Origin: Hippasteria phrygiana
Lineage: Eukaryota > Echinodermata > Asteroidea > Valvatida > Goniasteridae
Assembly (NCBI GenBank): GCA_037893225.1
Contig: JAZGUH010000378.1
Location: 248,001 to 312,000, forward strand
Direction of reading: 5' to 3'
Length of the DNA: 64,000 nt
In this document: piece after piece, positions 20,524 to 32,800 of the stretch
Position numbering within the stretch: position 1 is the stretch's first letter
How the letters are laid out: each line of letters begins with the position of its first letter
Made by a program: the position numbers and the translations under genes
The notes under the pieces: generated by a model
What the model saw: the letters and a program-made list of their open reading frames with translations, nothing else
Databases searched by the model: none
What the model was told of the DNA's origin: nothing

Positions 20524-20529
20524 TCCGGC
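20457..20529 (-). tRNA. tRNA-Phe(GAA)
   Basis: Consensus body; T5 at +23. Confidence 0.95.
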
Positions 20530-20674
20530 TGTATTATGATCCCAATTCCTGCCTTCATGAGACTGTAAATGAAAAGTTGAAAGATAGGTGATGACGTAGC
20601 CTATTTCTGTGCGTTTTGTCTTTTAACATACACAGTTTTCCTATTACAAAAACACTTCAGAAATAGAAACCGTT

Positions 20675-20691
20675 TGCCGGAACCCGGGATT

Positions 20692-20737
<46 letters not shown>

Positions 20738-20747
20738 TTATTCCGGC
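20675..20747 (-). tRNA. tRNA-Phe(GAA), A10 variant
   Basis: A10-C25; private 3'-spacer change (AACATACAC on plus). Confidence 0.7.
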
Positions 20748-20893
20748 TGTATTACGAAATCAATTCAAACCTTCATGAGAGTGGCAATGGAAAGTTGCGT
20801 TGAAAGATAGGTGATGACGTATATTTCTGTGCGTTTTGTCTTTTAACATGCACAGTTTTCCTATTACAAGAAACTTCAAAAATATAAACTGTT

Positions 20894-20920
20894 TGCCGGA
20901 ACCCGGGATTGAACCAGGGG

Positions 20921-20960
<40 letters not shown>

Positions 20961-20966
20961 TCCGGC
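20894..20966 (-). tRNA. tRNA-Phe(GAA), C47
   Basis: C47; T5 at +12. Its upstream neighbour on minus is a D2 copy instead of the usual 8-nt-deleted copy; this is the block joint. Confidence 0.95.
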
Positions 20967-21334
20967 TGTATTATGATCCCAATTCCTACCTTCATGCGAC
21001 TGTAAATGAAAAGTTGAAAGATATGTGATGACGTAGCCTATTTCTGTGCGTTTTGTCTTTTAACATGCACAGTTTTCCTATTACAAGAAACTTCAAAAAT
21101 ATAGACCGTTTGCCGGAACCCGGGATTGAACCAGGGACCTTCAGATCTTCAGTATGACGCTCTCACAACTGACCTATTCCGGCTGTATTATAATCCCAAT
21201 TCCTACCTTCATGAGAGTGGCAATGGAAAGTTGCGTTGAAGGATAGGTGATGACGTACACCTATTTCTGTGCGTTTTGTCTTTTAACATGCACAGTTTTC
21301 CTATTACAAAAACACTTCAGAAATAGAAACCGTT

Positions 21335-21351
21335 TGCCGGAACCCGGGATT

Positions 21352-21401
<50 letters not shown>

Positions 21402-21407
21402 TCCGGC
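21335..21407 (-). tRNA. tRNA-Phe(GAA)
   Basis: Consensus body; T5 at +23. Confidence 0.95.
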
Positions 21408-21552
21408 TGTATTATGATCCCAATTCCTGCCTTCATGAGACTGTAAATGAAAAGTTGAAAGATAGGTGATGACGTAGCCTATTTCTGTGCGTTTTGTCTT
21501 TTAACATGCACAGTTTTCCTATTACAAAAACACTTCAGAAATAGAAACCGTT

Positions 21553-21569
21553 TGCCGGAACCCGGGATT

Positions 21570-21615
<46 letters not shown>

Positions 21616-21625
21616 TTATTCCGGC
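21553..21625 (-). tRNA. tRNA-Phe(GAA), A10 variant
   Basis: A10-C25. Confidence 0.7.
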
Positions 21626-21771
21626 TGTATTACGAAATCAATTCAAACCTTCATGAGAGTGGCAATGGAAAGTTGCGTTGAAAGATAGGTGATGACGTAT
21701 ATTTCTGTGCGTTTTGTCTTTTAACATGCACAGTTTTCCTATTACAAGAAACTTCAAAAATATAAACTGTT

Positions 21772-21798
21772 TGCCGGAACCCGGGATTGAACCAGGGG

Positions 21799-21838
<40 letters not shown>

Positions 21839-21844
21839 TCCGGC
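21772..21844 (-). tRNA. tRNA-Phe(GAA), C47
   Basis: C47; T5 at +12. Confidence 0.95.
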
Positions 21845-22018
21845 TGTATTATGATCCCAATTCCTACCTTCATAAGACTGGCAATGAAAAGTTGCGTTGA
21901 AAGATAGGTGATGACGTATATTTCTTTGCGTTTTGTCTTTTAACATGCGCAGTTTTGCTATTACAAGAAACTTCAAAAATAGAAACCGTTTGCCGGAACC
22001 CGGGATTGAACCAGGGAC

Positions 22019-22049
<31 letters not shown>

Positions 22050-22423
22050 TCCGGCTGTATTATGATCCCAATTCCTACCTTCATGAGACTGTAAATGAAA
22101 AGTTGAAAGATAGGTGATGACGTAGCCTATTTCTGTGCGTTTTGTCTTTTAACATGCACAGTTTTCCTATTACAAGAAATTTCAAAAATATAGACCGTTT
22201 GCCGGAACCCGGGATTGAACCAGGGACCTTCAGATCTTCAGTATGACGCTCTCATAGTTGACCTATTCCGGCTGTATTATAATCCCAATTCCTACCTTCA
22301 TGAGAGTGGCAATGGAAAGTTGCGTTGAAGGATAGGTGATGACGTACACCTATTTCTGTGCGTTTTGTCTTTTAACATGCACAGTTTTCCTATTACAAAA
22401 ACACTTCAGAAATAGAAACCGTT

Positions 22424-22440
22424 TGCCGGAACCCGGGATT

Positions 22441-22475
<35 letters not shown>

Positions 22476-22496
22476 CCCCAACTGAGCTATTCCGGC
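22424..22496 (-). tRNA. tRNA-Phe(GAA), G21 variant
   Basis: G21. Confidence 0.72.
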
Positions 22497-22640
22497 TGTG
22501 TTATGATCCCAATTCCTACCTTCATGAGACTGTAAATGAAAAGTTGAAAGATAGGTGATGACGTAGCCTATTTCTGTGCGTTTTGTCTTTTAACATGCAC
22601 AGTTTTCCTATTACAAGAAACTTCAAAAATATAGACCGTT

Positions 22641-22657
22641 TGCCGGAACCCGGGATT

Positions 22658-22707
<50 letters not shown>

Positions 22708-22713
22708 TCCGGC
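22641..22713 (-). tRNA. tRNA-Phe(GAA)
   Basis: Consensus body with D-class 3' flank; T5 at +12; twin of 16088. Confidence 0.95.
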
Positions 22714-22858
22714 TGTATTATGATCCCAATTCCTGCCTTCATGAGACTGTAAATGAAAAGTTGAAAGATAGGTGATGACGTAGCCTATTTCTGTGCGTTT
22801 TGTCTTTTAACATGCACAGTTTTCCTATTACAAAAACACTTCAGAAATAGAAACCGTT

Positions 22859-22875
22859 TGCCGGAACCCGGGATT

Positions 22876-22921
<46 letters not shown>

Positions 22922-22931
22922 TTATTCCGGC
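22859..22931 (-). tRNA. tRNA-Phe(GAA), A10 variant
   Basis: A10-C25. Confidence 0.7.
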
Positions 22932-23077
22932 TGTATTACGAAATCAATTCAAACCTTCATGAGAGTGGCAATGGAAAGTTGCGTTGAAAGATAGGTGATG
23001 ACGTATATTTCTGTGCGTTTTGTCTTTTAACATGCACAGTTTTCCTATTACAAGAAACTTCAAAAATATAAACTGTT

Positions 23078-23104
23078 TGCCGGAACCCGGGATTGAACCA
23101 GGGG

Positions 23105-23144
<40 letters not shown>

Positions 23145-23150
23145 TCCGGC
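23078..23150 (-). tRNA. tRNA-Phe(GAA), C47
   Basis: C47; T5 at +12. Confidence 0.95.
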
Positions 23151-23324
23151 TGTATTATGATCCCAATTCCTACCTTCATAAGACTGGCAATGAAAAGTTG
23201 CGTTGAAAGATAGGTGATGACGTATATTTCTTTGCGTTTTGTCTTTTAACATGCGCAGTTTTGCTATTACAAGAAACTTCAAAAATAGAAACCGTTTGCC
23301 GGAACCCGGGATTGAACCAGGGAC

Positions 23325-23355
<31 letters not shown>

Positions 23356-23729
23356 TCCGGCTGTATTATGATCCCAATTCCTACCTTCATGAGACTGTAA
23401 ATGAAAAGTTGAAAGATAGGTGATGACGTAGCCTATTTCTGTGCGTTTTGTCTTTTAACATGCACAGTTTTCCTATTACAAGAAATTTCAAAAATATAGA
23501 CCGTTTGCCGGAACCCGGGATTGAACCAGGGACCTTCAGATCTTCAGTATGACGCTCTCATAGTTGACCTATTCCGGCTGTATTATAATCCCAATTCCTA
23601 CCTTCATGAGAGTGGCAATGGAAAGTTGCGTTGAAGGATAGGTGATGACGTACACCTATTTCTGTGCGTTTTGTCTTTTAACATGCACAGTTTTCCTATT
23701 ACAAAAACACTTCAGAAATAGAAACCGTT

Positions 23730-23746
23730 TGCCGGAACCCGGGATT

Positions 23747-23781
<35 letters not shown>

Positions 23782-23802
23782 CCCCAACTGAGCTATTCCG
23801 GC
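23730..23802 (-). tRNA. tRNA-Phe(GAA), G21 variant
   Basis: G21; unlike its block partner at 17177, it keeps the ATAACACA flank. Confidence 0.72.
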
Positions 23803-24165
23803 TGTGTTATGATCCCAATTCCTACCTTCATGAGACTGTAAATGAAAAGTTGAAAGATAGGTGATGACGTAGCCTATTTCTGTGCGTTTTGTCTTTTAAC
23901 ATGCACAGTTTTCCTATTACAAGAAACTTCAAAAATATAGACCGTTTGCCGGAACCCGGGATTGAACCAGGGACCTTCAGATCTTCAGTATGACGCTCTC
24001 ACAACTGAGTTATTCCGGCTGTATTACGAAATCAATTCAAACCTTCATGAGAGTGGCAATGGAAAGTTGCGTTGAAAGATAGGTGATGACGTATATTTCT
24101 GTGCGTTTTGTCTTTTAACATGCACAGTTTTCCTATTACAAGAAACTTCAAAAATATAAACTGTT

Positions 24166-24192
24166 TGCCGGAACCCGGGATTGAACCAGGGG

Positions 24193-24232
<40 letters not shown>

Positions 24233-24238
24233 TCCGGC
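24166..24238 (-). tRNA. tRNA-Phe(GAA), C47
   Basis: C47; T5 at +12. Confidence 0.95.
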
Positions 24239-24412
24239 TGTATTATGATCCCAATTCCTACCTTCATAAGACTGGCAATGAAAAGTTGCGTTGAAAGATA
24301 GGTGATGACGTATATTTCTTTGCGTTTTGTCTTTTAACATGCGCAGTTTTGCTATTACAAGAAACTTCAAAAATAGAAACCGTTTGCCGGAACCCGGGAT
24401 TGAACCAGGGAC

Positions 24413-24443
<31 letters not shown>

Positions 24444-24818
24444 TCCGGCTGTATTATGATCCCAATTCCTACCTTCATGAGACTGGCAATGAAAAGTTGC
24501 GTTGAAAGATAGGTGATGACGTATATTTCTGTGCGCTTTGTCTTTTAATATGCGCAGTTTTCTTAATACAAGAAACTTCAAAAATATAGACCGTTTGCCG
24601 GAACCCGGGATTGAACCAGGGACCTTCAGATCTTCAGTATGACGCTCTCATAACTGACCTATTCCGGCTGTATTATAATCCCAATTCCTACCTTCATGAG
24701 AGTGGCAATGGAAAGTTGCGTTGAAGGATAGGTGATGACGTACACCTATTTCTGTGCGCTTTGTCTTTTAGCAGGCGCAGGTTTCTTACTACAAGAAACT
24801 TCACAAATAAGAACCGTT

Positions 24819-24835
24819 TGCCGGAACCTGGGATT

Positions 24836-24885
<50 letters not shown>

Positions 24886-24891
24886 TCCGGC
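24819..24891 (-). tRNA. tRNA-Phe(GAA), A63
   Basis: U51-A63; no T4 downstream. Confidence 0.94.
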
Positions 24892-25037
24892 TGTATTATG
24901 ATCCCAATTCCTACCTTCATGAGACTGGAAATGAAAAGTTGAAAGATAGGTGATGACGTAGACCTATTTCTGTGCGTTTTGTCTTTTAACATGCACAGTT
25001 TTCCTTTTACAAAAACACTTCAGAAATAGAAACCGTT

Positions 25038-25054
25038 TGCCGGAACCCGGGATT

Positions 25055-25104
<50 letters not shown>

Positions 25105-25110
25105 TCCGGC
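25038..25110 (-). tRNA. tRNA-Phe(GAA)
   Basis: Consensus body; T5 at +23. Confidence 0.95.
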
Positions 25111-25478
25111 TGTATTATGATCCCAATTCCTACCTTCATGCGACTGTAAATGAAAAGTTGAAAGATATGTGATGACGTAGCCTATTTCTGTGCGTTTTGT
25201 CTTTTAACATGCACAGTTTTCCTATTACAAGAAACTTCAAAAATATAGACCGTTTGCCGGAACCCGGGATTGAACCAGGGACCTTCAGATCTTCAGTATG
25301 ACGCTCTCACAACTGACCTATTCCGGCTGTATTATAATCCCAATTCCTACCTTCATGAGAGTGGCAATGGAAAGTTGCGTTGAAGGATAGGTGATGACGT
25401 ACACCTATTTCTGTGCGTTTTGTCTTTTAACATGCACAGTTTTCCTATTACAAAAACACTTCAGAAATAGAAACCGTT

Positions 25479-25495
25479 TGCCGGAACCCGGGATT

Positions 25496-25545
<50 letters not shown>

Positions 25546-25551
25546 TCCGGC
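25479..25551 (-). tRNA. tRNA-Phe(GAA)
   Basis: Consensus body; T5 at +23. Confidence 0.95.
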
Positions 25552-25696
25552 TGTATTATGATCCCAATTCCTGCCTTCATGAGACTGTAAATGAAAAGTT
25601 GAAAGATAGGTGATGACGTAGCCTATTTCTGTGCGTTTTGTCTTTTAACATGCACAGTTTTCCTATTACAAAAACACTTCAGAAATAGAAACCGTT

Positions 25697-25713
25697 TGCC
25701 GGAACCCGGGATT

Positions 25714-25759
<46 letters not shown>

Positions 25760-25769
25760 TTATTCCGGC
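25697..25769 (-). tRNA. tRNA-Phe(GAA), A10 variant
   Basis: A10-C25. Confidence 0.7.
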
Positions 25770-25915
25770 TGTATTACGAAATCAATTCAAACCTTCATGA
25801 GAGTGGCAATGGAAAGTTGCGTTGAAAGATAGGTGATGACGTATATTTCTGTGCGTTTTGTCTTTTAACATGCACAGTTTTCCTATTACAAGAAACTTCA
25901 AAAATATAAACTGTT

Positions 25916-25942
25916 TGCCGGAACCCGGGATTGAACCAGGGG

Positions 25943-25982
<40 letters not shown>

Positions 25983-25988
25983 TCCGGC
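25916..25988 (-). tRNA. tRNA-Phe(GAA), C47
   Basis: C47; T5 at +12. Confidence 0.95.
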
Positions 25989-26162
25989 TGTATTATGATC
26001 CCAATTCCTACCTTCATAAGACTGGCAATGAAAAGTTGCGTTGAAAGATAGGTGATGACGTATATTTCTTTGCGTTTTGTCTTTTAACATGCGCAGTTTT
26101 GCTATTACAAGAAACTTCAAAAATAGAAACCGTTTGCCGGAACCCGGGATTGAACCAGGGAC

Positions 26163-26193
<31 letters not shown>

Positions 26194-26567
26194 TCCGGCT
26201 GTATTATGATCCCAATTCCTACCTTCATGAGACTGTAAATGAAAAGTTGAAAGATAGGTGATGACGTAGCCTATTTCTGTGCGTTTTGTCTTTTAACATG
26301 CACAGTTTTCCTATTACAAGAAATTTCAAAAATATAGACCGTTTGCCGGAACCCGGGATTGAACCAGGGACCTTCAGATCTTCAGTATGACGCTCTCATA
26401 GTTGACCTATTCCGGCTGTATTATAATCCCAATTCCTACCTTCATGAGAGTGGCAATGGAAAGTTGCGTTGAAGGATAGGTGATGACGTACACCTATTTC
26501 TGTGCGTTTTGTCTTTTAACATGCACAGTTTTCCTATTACAAAAACACTTCAGAAATAGAAACCGTT

Positions 26568-26584
26568 TGCCGGAACCCGGGATT

Positions 26585-26619
<35 letters not shown>

Positions 26620-26640
26620 CCCCAACTGAGCTATTCCGGC
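26568..26640 (-). tRNA. tRNA-Phe(GAA), G21 variant
   Basis: G21. Confidence 0.72.
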
Positions 26641-27003
26641 TGTGTTATGATCCCAATTCCTACCTTCATGAGACTGTAAATGAAAAGTTGAAAGATAGGT
26701 GATGACGTAGCCTATTTCTGTGCGTTTTGTCTTTTAACATGCACAGTTTTCCTATTACAAGAAACTTCAAAAATATAGACCGTTTGCCGGAACCCGGGAT
26801 TGAACCAGGGACCTTCAGATCTTCAGTATGACGCTCTCACAACTGAGTTATTCCGGCTGTATTACGAAATCAATTCAAACCTTCATGAGAGTGGCAATGG
26901 AAAGTTGCGTTGAAAGATAGGTGATGACGTATATTTCTGTGCGTTTTGTCTTTTAACATGCACAGTTTTCCTATTACAAGAAACTTCAAAAATATAAACT
27001 GTT

Positions 27004-27030
27004 TGCCGGAACCCGGGATTGAACCAGGGG

Positions 27031-27070
<40 letters not shown>

Positions 27071-27076
27071 TCCGGC
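27004..27076 (-). tRNA. tRNA-Phe(GAA), C47
   Basis: C47; T5 at +12. Confidence 0.95.
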
Positions 27077-27250
27077 TGTATTATGATCCCAATTCCTACC
27101 TTCATAAGACTGGCAATGAAAAGTTGCGTTGAAAGATAGGTGATGACGTATATTTCTTTGCGTTTTGTCTTTTAACATGCGCAGTTTTGCTATTACAAGA
27201 AACTTCAAAAATAGAAACCGTTTGCCGGAACCCGGGATTGAACCAGGGAC

Positions 27251-27281
<31 letters not shown>

Positions 27282-27656
27282 TCCGGCTGTATTATGATCC
27301 CAATTCCTACCTTCATGAGACTGGCAATGAAAAGTTGCGTTGAAAGATAGGTGATGACGTATATTTCTGTGCGCTTTGTCTTTTAATATGCGCAGTTTTC
27401 TTAATACAAGAAACTTCAAAAATATAGACCGTTTGCCGGAACCCGGGATTGAACCAGGGACCTTCAGATCTTCAGTATGACGCTCTCATAACTGACCTAT
27501 TCCGGCTGTATTATAATCCCAATTCCTACCTTCATGAGAGTGGCAATGGAAAGTTGCGTTGAAGGATAGGTGATGACGTACACCTATTTCTGTGCGCTTT
27601 GTCTTTTAGCAGGCGCAGGTTTCTTACTACAAGAAACTTCACAAATAAGAACCGTT

Positions 27657-27673
27657 TGCCGGAACCTGGGATT

Positions 27674-27723
<50 letters not shown>

Positions 27724-27729
27724 TCCGGC
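27657..27729 (-). tRNA. tRNA-Phe(GAA), A63
   Basis: U51-A63; no T4 downstream. Confidence 0.94.
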
Positions 27730-27875
27730 TGTATTATGATCCCAATTCCTACCTTCATGAGACTGGAAATGAAAAGTTGAAAGATAGGTGATGACGTAGA
27801 CCTATTTCTGTGCGTTTTGTCTTTTAACATGCACAGTTTTCCTTTTACAAAAACACTTCAGAAATAGAAACCGTT

Positions 27876-27892
27876 TGCCGGAACCCGGGATT

Positions 27893-27942
<50 letters not shown>

Positions 27943-27948
27943 TCCGGC
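27876..27948 (-). tRNA. tRNA-Phe(GAA)
   Basis: Consensus body; T5 at +23. Confidence 0.95.
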
Positions 27949-28316
27949 TGTATTATGATCCCAATTCCTACCTTCATGCGACTGTAAATGAAAAGTTGAA
28001 AGATATGTGATGACGTAGCCTATTTCTGTGCGTTTTGTCTTTTAACATGCACAGTTTTCCTATTACAAGAAACTTCAAAAATATAGACCGTTTGCCGGAA
28101 CCCGGGATTGAACCAGGGACCTTCAGATCTTCAGTATGACGCTCTCACAACTGACCTATTCCGGCTGTATTATAATCCCAATTCCTACCTTCATGAGAGT
28201 GGCAATGGAAAGTTGCGTTGAAGGATAGGTGATGACGTACACCTATTTCTGTGCGTTTTGTCTTTTAACATGCACAGTTTTCCTATTACAAAAACACTTC
28301 AGAAATAGAAACCGTT

Positions 28317-28333
28317 TGCCGGAACCCGGGATT

Positions 28334-28383
<50 letters not shown>

Positions 28384-28389
28384 TCCGGC
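28317..28389 (-). tRNA. tRNA-Phe(GAA)
   Basis: Consensus body; T5 at +23. Confidence 0.95.
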
Positions 28390-28534
28390 TGTATTATGAT
28401 CCCAATTCCTGCCTTCATGAGACTGTAAATGAAAAGTTGAAAGATAGGTGATGACGTAGCCTATTTCTGTGCGTTTTGTCTTTTAACATGCACAGTTTTC
28501 CTATTACAAAAACACTTCAGAAATAGAAACCGTT

Positions 28535-28551
28535 TGCCGGAACCCGGGATT

Positions 28552-28597
<46 letters not shown>

Positions 28598-28607
28598 TTA
28601 TTCCGGC
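28535..28607 (-). tRNA. tRNA-Phe(GAA), A10 variant
   Basis: A10-C25; the rightmost member of this class. Confidence 0.7.
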
Positions 28608-28753
28608 TGTATTACGAAATCAATTCAAACCTTCATGAGAGTGGCAATGGAAAGTTGCGTTGAAAGATAGGTGATGACGTATATTTCTGTGCGTTTTGTC
28701 TTTTAACATGCACAGTTTTCCTATTACAAGAAACTTCAAAAATATAAACTGTT

Positions 28754-28826
28754 TGCCGGAACCCGGGATTGAACCAGGGGCCTTCAGATCTTCAGTCTGA
28801 CGCTCTCCAAACTGAGCTATTCCGGC
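28754..28826 (-). tRNA. tRNA-Phe(GAA), C47 with D-loop T18
   Basis: The first G of the GGG in the D loop is T (AGTTTGGA). GG can still be aligned as 18-19 with a one-base shift. The same change occurs in the neighbouring 8-nt-deleted copy at 28973 and nowhere else. Confidence 0.7.
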
Positions 28827-29405
28827 TGTATTATGATCCCAATTCCTACCTTCATAAGACTGGCAATGAAAAGTTGCGTTGAAAGATAGGTGATGACGTA
28901 TATTTCTTTGCGTTTTGTCTTTTAACATGCGCAGTTTTGCTATTACAAGAAACTTCAAAAATAGAAACCGTTTGCCGGAACCCGGGATTGAACCAGGGAC
29001 CTTCAGTCTGACGCTCTCCAAACTGAGCTATTCCGGCTGTATTATGATCCCAATTCCTACCTTCATGAGACTGTAAATGAAAAGTTGAAAGATAGGTGAT
29101 GACGTAGCCTATTTCTGTGCGTTTTGTCTTTTAACATGCACAGTTTTCCTATTACAAGAAATTTCAAAAATATAGACCGTTTGCCGGAACCCGGGATTGA
29201 ACCAGGGACCTTCAGATCTTCAGTATGACGCTCTCATAGTTGACCTATTCCGGCTGTATTATAATCCCAATTCCTACCTTCATGAGAGTGGCAATGGAAA
29301 GTTGCGTTGAAGGATAGGTGATGACGTACACCTATTTCTGTGCGTTTTGTCTTTTAACATGCACAGTTTTCCTATTACAAAAACACTTCAGAAATAGAAA
29401 CCGTT

Positions 29406-29422
29406 TGCCGGAACCCGGGATT

Positions 29423-29457
<35 letters not shown>

Positions 29458-29478
29458 CCCCAACTGAGCTATTCCGGC
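29406..29478 (-). tRNA. tRNA-Phe(GAA), G21 variant
   Basis: G21. Confidence 0.72.
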
Positions 29479-29841
29479 TGTGTTATGATCCCAATTCCTA
29501 CCTTCATGAGACTGTAAATGAAAAGTTGAAAGATAGGTGATGACGTAGCCTATTTCTGTGCGTTTTGTCTTTTAACATGCACAGTTTTCCTATTACAAGA
29601 AACTTCAAAAATATAGACCGTTTGCCGGAACCCGGGATTGAACCAGGGACCTTCAGATCTTCAGTATGACGCTCTCACAACTGAGTTATTCCGGCTGTAT
29701 TACGAAATCAATTCAAACCTTCATGAGAGTGGCAATGGAAAGTTGCGTTGAAAGATAGGTGATGACGTATATTTCTGTGCGTTTTGTCTTTTAACATGCA
29801 CAGTTTTCCTATTACAAGAAACTTCAAAAATATAAACTGTT

Positions 29842-29868
29842 TGCCGGAACCCGGGATTGAACCAGGGG

Positions 29869-29908
<40 letters not shown>

Positions 29909-29914
29909 TCCGGC
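29842..29914 (-). tRNA. tRNA-Phe(GAA), C47
   Basis: C47; T5 at +12. Confidence 0.95.
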
Positions 29915-30088
29915 TGTATTATGATCCCAATTCCTACCTTCATAAGACTGGCAATGAAAAGTTGCGTTGAAAGATAGGTGATGACGTATATTTCTTTGCG
30001 TTTTGTCTTTTAACATGCGCAGTTTTGCTATTACAAGAAACTTCAAAAATAGAAACCGTTTGCCGGAACCCGGGATTGAACCAGGGAC

Positions 30089-30119
<31 letters not shown>

Positions 30120-30271
30120 TCCGGCTGTATTATGATCCCAATTCCTACCTTCATGCGACTGTAAATGAAAAGTTGAAAGATAGGTGATGACGTTGACCTA
30201 TTTCTGTGCGTTTTGTCTTTTAACATGCACAGTTTTCCTATTACAAAAACACTTCAGAAATAGAAACCGTT

Positions 30272-30288
30272 TGCCGGAACCCGGGATT

Positions 30289-30338
<50 letters not shown>

Positions 30339-30344
30339 TCCGGC
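30272..30344 (-). tRNA. tRNA-Phe(GAA)
   Basis: Consensus body; T5 at +23; 5' flank of the ATAACACA form. Confidence 0.95.
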
Positions 30345-30488
30345 TGTGTTATGATCCCAATTCCTACCTTCATGAGACTGTAAATGAAAAGTTGAAAGAT
30401 AGGTGATGACGTAGCCTATTTCTGTGCGTTTTGTCTTTTAACATGCACAGTTTTCCTATTACAAGAAACTTCAAAAATAGAAATCGTT

Positions 30489-30505
30489 TGCCGGAACCCG
30501 GGATT

Positions 30506-30555
<50 letters not shown>

Positions 30556-30561
30556 TCCGGC
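30489..30561 (-). tRNA. tRNA-Phe(GAA)
   Basis: Consensus body; T5 at +12. Confidence 0.95.
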
Positions 30562-30890
30562 TGTATTATGATCCCAATTCCTACCTTCATGAGAGTGGCA
30601 ATGAAAAGTTGCGTTGAAAGATAGGTGATGACGTATATTTCTGTGCGCTTTGTCTTTTAATATGCGCAGTTTTCTTAATACAAGAAACTTCACAAATAAA
30701 AACCGTTTGCCGGAACCCGGGATTGAACCAGGGACTATTCCGGCTGTATTATGATCCCAATTCCTACCTTCATGAGACTGTAAATGAAAAGTTGAAAGAT
30801 AGGTGATGACGTATACCTATTTCTATGCGTTTTGTCTTTTAACATGCGCAGTTTTCTTATTACAAAAAAACTTCAGAAATAGAAACCGTT

Positions 30891-30907
30891 TGCCGGAACC
30901 CGGGATT

Positions 30908-30957
<50 letters not shown>

Positions 30958-30963
30958 TCCGGC
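30891..30963 (-). tRNA. tRNA-Phe(GAA)
   Basis: Consensus body; T7 at +21; 5' flank TTCGTAATACA. Confidence 0.95.
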
Positions 30964-31113
30964 TGTATTACGAACCCAATTCCTACCTTCATGAGACTGG
31001 CAATGAAAAGTTGCGTTGAAAGATAGGCGATGACGTAGACCTATTTCTTTGCGTTTTGTCTTTTAACATGCACAGTTTTCCTATTACAAGAAACTTCAAA
31101 AATATATACCGTT

Positions 31114-31130
31114 TGCCGGAACCCGGGATT

Positions 31131-31180
<50 letters not shown>

Positions 31181-31186
31181 TCCGGC
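31114..31186 (-). tRNA. tRNA-Phe(GAA)
   Basis: Consensus body, 3' flank AACGGTATATA; T5 at +12. Confidence 0.95.
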
Positions 31187-31330
31187 TGTATTATGATCCC
31201 AATTCCTACCTTCATGAGACTGTAAATGAAAAGTTGAAAGATAGGTGATGACGTAGCCTATTTCTGTGCGTTTTGTCTTTTAACATGCACAGTTTTCCTA
31301 TTACAAGAAACTTCAAAAATATATACCGTT

Positions 31331-31347
31331 TGCCGGAACCCGGGATT

Positions 31348-31397
<50 letters not shown>

Positions 31398-31403
31398 TCC
31401 GGC
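31331..31403 (-). tRNA. tRNA-Phe(GAA)
   Basis: Consensus body; same 3' flank type as 31114; T5 at +12. Confidence 0.95.
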
Positions 31404-31732
31404 TGTATTATGATCCCAATTCCTACCTTCATGAGACTGGCAATGAAAAGTTGCGTTGAAAGATAGGTGATGACGTATATTTCTGTGCGCTTTGTCTTTT
31501 AATATGCGCAGTTTTCTTAATACAAGAAACTTCACAAATAAAAACCGTTTGCCGGAACCCGGGATTGAACCAGGGACTATTCCGGCTGTATTATGATCCC
31601 AATTCCTACCTTCATGAGACTGTAAATGAAAAGTTGAAAGATAGGTGATGACGTATACCTATTTCTATGCGTTTTGTCTTTTAACATGCGCAGTTTTCTT
31701 ATTACAAAAACACTTCAGAAATAGAAACCGTT

Positions 31733-31749
31733 TGCCGGAACCCGGGATT

Positions 31750-31799
<50 letters not shown>

Positions 31800-31805
31800 T
31801 CCGGC
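31733..31805 (-). tRNA. tRNA-Phe(GAA)
   Basis: Consensus body; T5 at +23. Confidence 0.95.
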
Positions 31806-32173
31806 TGTATTATGATCCCAATTCCTACCTTCATGAGACTGTAAATGAAAAGTTGAAAGATAGGTGATGACGTAGCCTATTTCTGTGCGTTTTGTCTTTT
31901 AACATGCACAGTTTTCCTATTACAAGAAACTTCAAAAATATAGACCGTTTGCCGGAACCCGGGATTGAACCAGGGACCTTCAGATCTTCAGTATGACGCT
32001 CTCATAACTGACCTATTCCGGCTATATTATAATCCCAATTCCTACCTTCATGAGAGTGGCAATGGAAAGTTGCGTTGAAGGATAGGTGATGACGTACACC
32101 TATTTCTGTGCGTTTTGTCTTTTAACATGCACAGTTTTCCTATTACAAAAACACTTCAGAAATAGAAACCGTT

Positions 32174-32190
32174 TGCCGGAACCCGGGATT

Positions 32191-32240
<50 letters not shown>

Positions 32241-32246
32241 TCCGGC
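32174..32246 (-). tRNA. tRNA-Phe(GAA)
   Basis: Consensus body; T5 at +23. Confidence 0.95.
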
Positions 32247-32392
32247 TGTATTATGATCCCAATTCCTACCTTCATGAGACTGTAAATGAAAAGTTGAAAG
32301 ATAGGTGATGACGTATACCTATTTCTATGCGTTTTGTCTTTTAACATGCGCAGTTTTCTTATTACAAAAAAACTTCAGAAATAGAAACCGTT

Positions 32393-32409
32393 TGCCGGAA
32401 CCCGGGATT

Positions 32410-32459
<50 letters not shown>

Positions 32460-32465
32460 TCCGGC
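32393..32465 (-). tRNA. tRNA-Phe(GAA)
   Basis: Consensus body; T7 at +21; 5' flank TTCGTAATACA. Confidence 0.95.
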
Positions 32466-32615
32466 TGTATTACGAACCCAATTCCTACCTTCATGCGACT
32501 GGCAATGAAAAGTTGCGTTGAAAGATAGGCGATGACGTAGACCTATTTCTTTGCGTTTTGTCTATTAACATGCACAGTTTTCCTATTACAAGAAACTTCA
32601 AAAATATATACCGTT

Positions 32616-32653
32616 TGCCGGAACCCGGGATTGACCCAGGGACCTTCAGATCT
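32616..32653 (-). pseudogene. tRNA-Phe 3' half fused to spacer
   Basis: The 3' half up to the anticodon region is joined directly to the spacer at a shared TGACG, found both in the tRNA (TCTGACG on plus) and in the spacer (GATGACG). The resulting unit is only about 119 bp. T54 is changed to G, so box B is also damaged (GGGTCAATCC). Other members start at 37473, 42735, 43732, 47720, 49517, 51139, 54467, 56963, 60291 and 61913, each about 38 nt. Each is followed on plus by a full tRNA body starting 118-120 bp further on. Confidence 0.85.
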
Positions 32654-32733
32654 GACGTAGCCTATTTCTTTGCGTTTTGCTTTTAACATGCGCAGTTTTG
32701 TTATTACAAGAAACTTCAAAAATAAGAACCGTT

Positions 32734-32750
32734 TGCCGGAACCCGGGATT

Positions 32751-32800
<50 letters not shown>

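Larger units (their letters stand above)
20967..26199. repeat. 5.2-kb block, copy 2 (offset 6,553)
   Basis: Second copy of 14414-19646. The left joint at about 20,967 puts a C47 copy directly beside a D2 copy, an order not seen elsewhere, and so probably marks the exchange point. Confidence 0.8.
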
